Position numbers and translations under genes: made by a program. Under the pieces are notes generated by a model, which saw only the letters and a list, made by a program, of their open reading frames with translations, was not told the origin of the DNA and did not search any database. Of a DNA stretch of 10,960 nucleotides, positions 8,112 through 10,960 are shown one piece after another. The DNA comes from Dictyocoela muelleri (Eukaryota > Microsporidia), in the NCBI GenBank assembly GCA_016256075.1, contig SDVU01000742.1:1-10960 (forward strand), given 5' to 3'. Position 1 is the first letter of the stretch. Each line of letters begins with the position of its first letter.

Positions 8112-8319
8112 ATTTTTTCTTCATCATCACTATGTAGATGACGATCTTTTATTGAAACTAGTTCTTGGCTTATCGGAGTTCCTATTACACTACAATTTTC
8201 TGTAATACATTTCCAGTAAGACATACCATTTGTTCTTTCTTATTTATACGAAAAATAAAATTGTCTACAACTAAAACATGTTTATTCTTTTCACTAACTA
8301 TCCAAAAATAAATCAGCAT
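8112..8319 (-). pseudogene. FLYWCH-type zinc-finger fragment, cut off by the Merlin element
   Basis: The minus strand from an ATG at 8317-8319 reads FWIVSEKNKHVLVVDNFIF, then in another frame SYWKCITENCSVIG and DRHLHSDDEE. This follows the FLYWCH pattern: a (F/V)xxSxxGKxxLVxDG(Y/F)xF start, a YWxC core, a second cysteine, and a closing HxH. The zinc ligands would be the two cysteines and the two histidines. The two halves lie in different frames, so the copy is broken. It ends exactly at the Merlin terminus. FLYWCH domains often form the N-terminal DNA-binding part of MULE-type transposases and of transposon-derived host proteins, so this is probably a MULE relic or host relic. The rest of the protein is not visible here. 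Confidence 0.6.
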
Positions 8320-8342
8320 TTTGAGGTTGTAAAAAATATTTT

Positions 8343-8454
8343 TTTTTGGCAAATTATGTTTTTGGCAAATCGTGTTTTCAGAGGTCTGTGATTTCAGCTA
8401 ATTGTATTTTCGGCGAAACGTGTTTTCGGTGAATTGTGTTTTCGGCGAATTGGC
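8343..8454. repeat. Seven tandem 16-bp repeats (minisatellite)
   Basis: Units begin at 8343, 8359, 8375, 8391, 8407, 8423 and 8439, an exact 16-bp period. The consensus is about TTTTCGGCGAATTGTG. The last three units are the most alike; the first four are more diverged. The block is G+C richer than its surroundings. A minus-strand reading frame crosses it because 16-bp units rarely place a stop; I do not consider it a gene. Confidence 0.85.
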
Positions 8455-8990
8455 ATGCCATGATATATATATACGTATGCGTTTTTTTGTCAATGACTAC
8501 CGGAATACAGGTAATTAGACATAATTCGCATATTTTAATTTCATTAAGTATTACTACGAAGTGTTTCCGCACTTGTAACTACACCTAAATGAGCCCGAGT
8601 CTTTTTTCATATGAGACTATGTCATAAACAGCTATATATCACTTTACAAATGTATATTAATACTATTTTCTATATTTTTTAACAGTATAATTAATAAATC
8701 CATTATTAAATAAATTTACATATTATAGGTACAGACGAGATGCTTTAATGTTACATTCAAGAGAGATAAACACTATGCTTTCTGGGATAATTAAACATAA
8801 GGAAATAACTTTTTTTTTCGAAAAAAACTTCATGGCGAGTTGAAACAGGTTTTTAAAGGCGAGTAGGCGTCGATTCGCTACATATAGAGTATATACGACC
8901 TCTTAAATATCTAAAACACTTAAAATGAGTTAGTAAACTAGAATAAAAAGTAAATAATTTAATTTAATAAAACTATAACGATTTTGGGGA
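8455..8990. other. AT-rich stretch without a recognised gene
   Basis: I see no coding frame with family resemblance and no tRNA. Minor structures are a perfect TGGCATGCCA palindrome at the repeat edge (8451-8460), an AT dinucleotide run near 8462-8471, and a small stem AAGTG...CACTT (8559-8574). It separates the minisatellite from the plus-strand retroelement. Confidence 0.5.
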
Positions 8991-9212
8991 TGTGGTGACT
9001 GTATAATTAATGAATTATTTGTTGGATGTAATAGGATTACATCCAGAGATTTAAAGAAGAATAAATGAAGTTAAAAGGTGATTTAAGGAGATTAAATGAT
9101 TAAAGGAGATTAAAGGGGATTTATTATATTGGTTCTTAAAACTATTTAAGAAAAATAAAAGTAAATAAATATATCTTTTTGGAATTCTAATTTTTATTCT
9201 TTCCATGCATCA
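8991..9212 (+). repeat. Possible 5' LTR of the plus-strand retroelement
   Basis: The segment starts TGTGGTGACTG and ends ...TGCATCA, the TG...CA limits usual for LTRs, and a TGG that could begin a primer binding site follows two bases later. Inside is a perfect 9-bp stem with a 3-base loop (GGATGTAAT-AGG-ATTACATCC, 9024-9044). No second copy is present to confirm it, so the call rests on position and ends only. Confidence 0.3.
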
Positions 9213-9960
9213 GCTGGCGATAGCCAGCTCAAATTTAACCAAAGAGGTAAATCCTCTCGTAAACTCGTAAAAGATAAACTTCGAGGGCAGTTTGATGACT
9301 CATTGAGAAACCAAAATGACTTAACTGCGAGAATTCATGTAGATAGAATGAATTTCAGATTTTATAAAGGCATGGATGAAAAAGAAGCCGACGTGCAAAT
9401 TTTTATATTGAAGCAGAGTCGTGGTTTTTAGGAACTAGACACACGATACAAGATTCAGGAAATAGTAGAACATTCAGACAATACCATTCAAAGGTGTATT
9501 ACGAGAAGGGATGTGTTGGACAACTAACAGAGAAATATGAAACCTTTATCTAACATTTAAAAAACTTTATTTCGGGGAAGTCACTCGATGAAGTTAGAAA
9601 ATTTCGTGAAGAAACGTGTCCAGAATATGTCAATAGAATAATAATGATTGCCGGCAGTAATTATATTTCAGATAAAATTTTTTTAGCTAGGCTAAGGTGT
9701 ATAAAGCCCCATTCAAAGTATTACAATGTATTTTTTATTCATCTGATGAACTTCATATTATAATAAAACGAATAAGTCAATACATTTTTTCACAAGAAGA
9801 TTCTATAAGTAAGAATAAATGAAAATGTGAAAATAATAACGGCTTTATCAATAAAATTTTTGAGAATAAAAAATAAACATAATAATGGCGACAGAAAACC
9901 GTAAAAATCGTATTCACGTGTTACAATTGTGGCAAGGAAGGTCATATTGCAAGGAACTAT
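9205..9960 (+). pseudogene. gag remnant of the plus-strand Ty3/gypsy element
   Basis: Recognisable stretches include MNFRFYKGMDEKEADVQIFI, typical of the start of a gypsy capsid domain, and a later KSLDEVRKFREETCPEYVNR. Near the end (about 9919-9960) is a retroviral-type zinc knuckle, CYNCGKEGHIARN. In the family Gag forms the particle and its knuckle binds RNA. Broken fossil. Confidence 0.65.
9213..9228 (+). promoter_or_regulatory. Perfect hairpin at the possible primer binding site
   Basis: GCTGGC-GATA-GCCAGC is a perfect 6-bp stem with a 4-base loop. It overlaps the TGG (9215) expected for a tRNA primer binding site next to the putative LTR. I cannot name a matching tRNA. Confidence 0.3.
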
Positions 9961-9999
9961 GTAAGTAAAGAGAAGAATTTTACTAACATGAATGATATG

Positions 10000-10200
10000 T
10001 CTATAGATTTAGATGAGAGATTTGTGAAAATAAATGATATAACTAAAAAAAGCGTTGTTTGATACTGGATCATCGATAAACATTATTACAAGGAATATAT
10101 TGCGAATTATAAGAAAAACCAATATTAATAAACTGGAAAAGCCAGTCTTCATCAAAGTACTAAATAGAAACAATATAAAATCAAGCTTCATGATTTTTTA
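10000..10200 (+). pseudogene. Aspartic protease region of the plus-strand Ty3/gypsy element
   Basis: A DTGSS active-site motif (10061-10075) in the context ALFDTGSSINIITRNIL is typical of gypsy retropepsins. It lies between the gag knuckle and RT, as expected. Broken fossil. Confidence 0.65.
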
Positions 10201-10308
10201 AAAATAAATTATAATGGAAAGGTTATTGAAGATAAATTCTATATAATTGATAATGGAATTATCGATATTATATTAGGGAACAATCTTATTTTTAAATTTA
10301 ATAATTAC

Positions 10309-10883
10309 TTGAAACAGTTCTCAATAGAATGTCTTATTGAAACCTGTGGTTTCAAATTTGTTAGCTGGACTAGACCGAATAAATGTCTGCAAGATAAAAA
10401 AGATTTTAGAGAATTAATATCAGAATATGAGAGAAAGAAATATGTAGAATCAAGTAAGTCACTATGGCTCAATCCTATAGTTCTTAATAGGAAAAAAACG
10501 GGGACTTACGATTTACCTTAGACTTAAGACGAGTAAACGAATTAGTTGAGATAGATCAGTTTGAGTTGCCAAAAATTTAAGATCTTATTAAATCACTTTT
10601 TTGTGCGAAATATTTTTCATTACTTGATTAAAGGATGAATTTTACCAAGTTACTTTACATGAATATGACAGAGATAAGACTACGTTCTTAGACGCAAACA
10701 GCAGAATAATGATATTTACACGTTTCTACAAGGATTTAAAAATAGTCCGGCTATATTTCAACGTGGAATGTCTATAATCTTGGAAAAGTTGATTGTAAAT
10801 AATTGCTTTATATACATTGATGACATTTTAGTGTATAGAAACGATAAAAATGAGCATGATAGAAATTTAAAACTTGTGAAAGG
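10309..10883 (+). pseudogene. Reverse transcriptase region of the plus-strand Ty3/gypsy element, cut off on its 3' side
   Basis: RT-like blocks include LWLNPIVLNRKKTG, LDLRRVNELV, KYFSLLD, NSPAIFQRGM and the catalytic FIYIDDILVY (YIDD at 10813-10824), in Ty3/gypsy order. The similarity stops at the GC-rich hairpin at 10884. Broken fossil. Confidence 0.8.
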
Positions 10884-10922
10884 GCAGTCCGAAAAAACGC
10901 CGGAGGCGTTTTTACGGACTGC
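10884..10922. repeat. GC-rich hairpin, probable terminus of another inserted element
   Basis: GCAGTCCG...GCC pairs with GGC...CGGACTGC over 18 bases with one mismatch and a 3-base loop. The motif TCCGTAAAAA(C/T)GCC recurs at about 10937-10953. The composition changes abruptly from the AT-rich RT region. It is probably the left edge of a transposon whose remainder lies beyond the window. A Rho-type or intrinsic terminator is not expected in this context. Confidence 0.6.
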
Positions 10923-10960
10923 TTTTCCGTCGTAAAATCCGTAAAAATGCCGGGAATTTT

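Larger units (their letters stand above)
8991..10883 (+). mobile_element. Second Ty3/gypsy-type LTR retroelement fossil, plus strand
   Basis: The parts seen in order are a possible LTR, gag with a CCHC-like zinc knuckle, protease (DTGS), and the reverse transcriptase up to the YIDD block. The copy is broken, with about ten interruptions, and ends in the RT region at a GC-rich hairpin that appears to be another element. RNase H, integrase and the 3' LTR are not in the window. It is a different lineage from the minus-strand element, as shown by the different knuckle type, orientation and RT sequence. It is old. Confidence 0.8.

Noticed and set aside
8378-8572. 64-codon minus-strand open frame
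   Set aside because: Mostly produced by the 16-bp tandem repeats, with no domain resemblance.
10009-10191. 60-codon minus-strand open frame
   Set aside because: Antisense to the protease region of the plus-strand retroelement.
1-10960. tRNA, rRNA or CRISPR array
   Set aside because: No cloverleaf with a TTCGAAT-type arm, no rRNA-like segment, and no regularly spaced repeats with unique spacers were seen; both tandem arrays are spacer-free.

Overview
The window is strongly AT-rich and reads as a pile-up of transposable elements with no recognisable intact host housekeeping gene. Compact intron-less elements, a Merlin (ISXO2/IS1595-like) DNA transposon, Ty3/gypsy retroelement fossils and a FLYWCH zinc-finger fragment together fit a transposon-rich microsporidian (Nosema, Anncaliia or Hamiltosporidium type). 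That assignment is inference. An AT-rich invertebrate such as a cnidarian cannot be excluded, because Merlin elements occur in both.

Layout from left to right. Bases 2-145 carry the last 47 codons of a probable Tc1/mariner-type transposase. Its 3' end (146-330) has four 21-bp tandem subterminal repeats and finishes in a CAGGGTATCTCA-type terminus followed by TA. Bases 498-1465 are a non-coding hAT-type element with TAGAGATTGCA ends and a perfect 8-bp target duplication (GTACCTTA). Bases 1551-1848 are a near-perfect 298-bp inverted repeat. Bases 1967-2609 hold a decayed ISXO2/Merlin-type transposase on the plus strand, visible only across stops and a frame change.

Bases ~2830-6556 (minus strand) are a broken Ty3/gypsy element in the order gag-protease-RT-RNase H-integrase. 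Bases 6557-8111 are the best preserved element: a Merlin transposon with a 266-codon DDE transposase on the minus strand. Each of its ~310-bp terminal inverted repeats is itself a ~276-bp palindrome. Directly beyond it (8112-8319, minus) is a FLYWCH zinc-finger fragment cut off at the Merlin edge, then seven 16-bp tandem repeats (8343-8454) and ~540 bases with nothing recognised.

Bases ~8991-10883 (plus strand) are a second, unrelated and broken Ty3/gypsy element, with a possible LTR and primer binding site at its start. It stops inside RT at a GC-rich hairpin (10884-10922), probably the edge of yet another element that runs off the window.

The elements do not form a pathway; they record successive insertions. 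Merlin looks youngest: its transposase retains all catalytic residues and its two arms still match closely. The ISXO2-type relic, the mariner tail and both retroelements are older.
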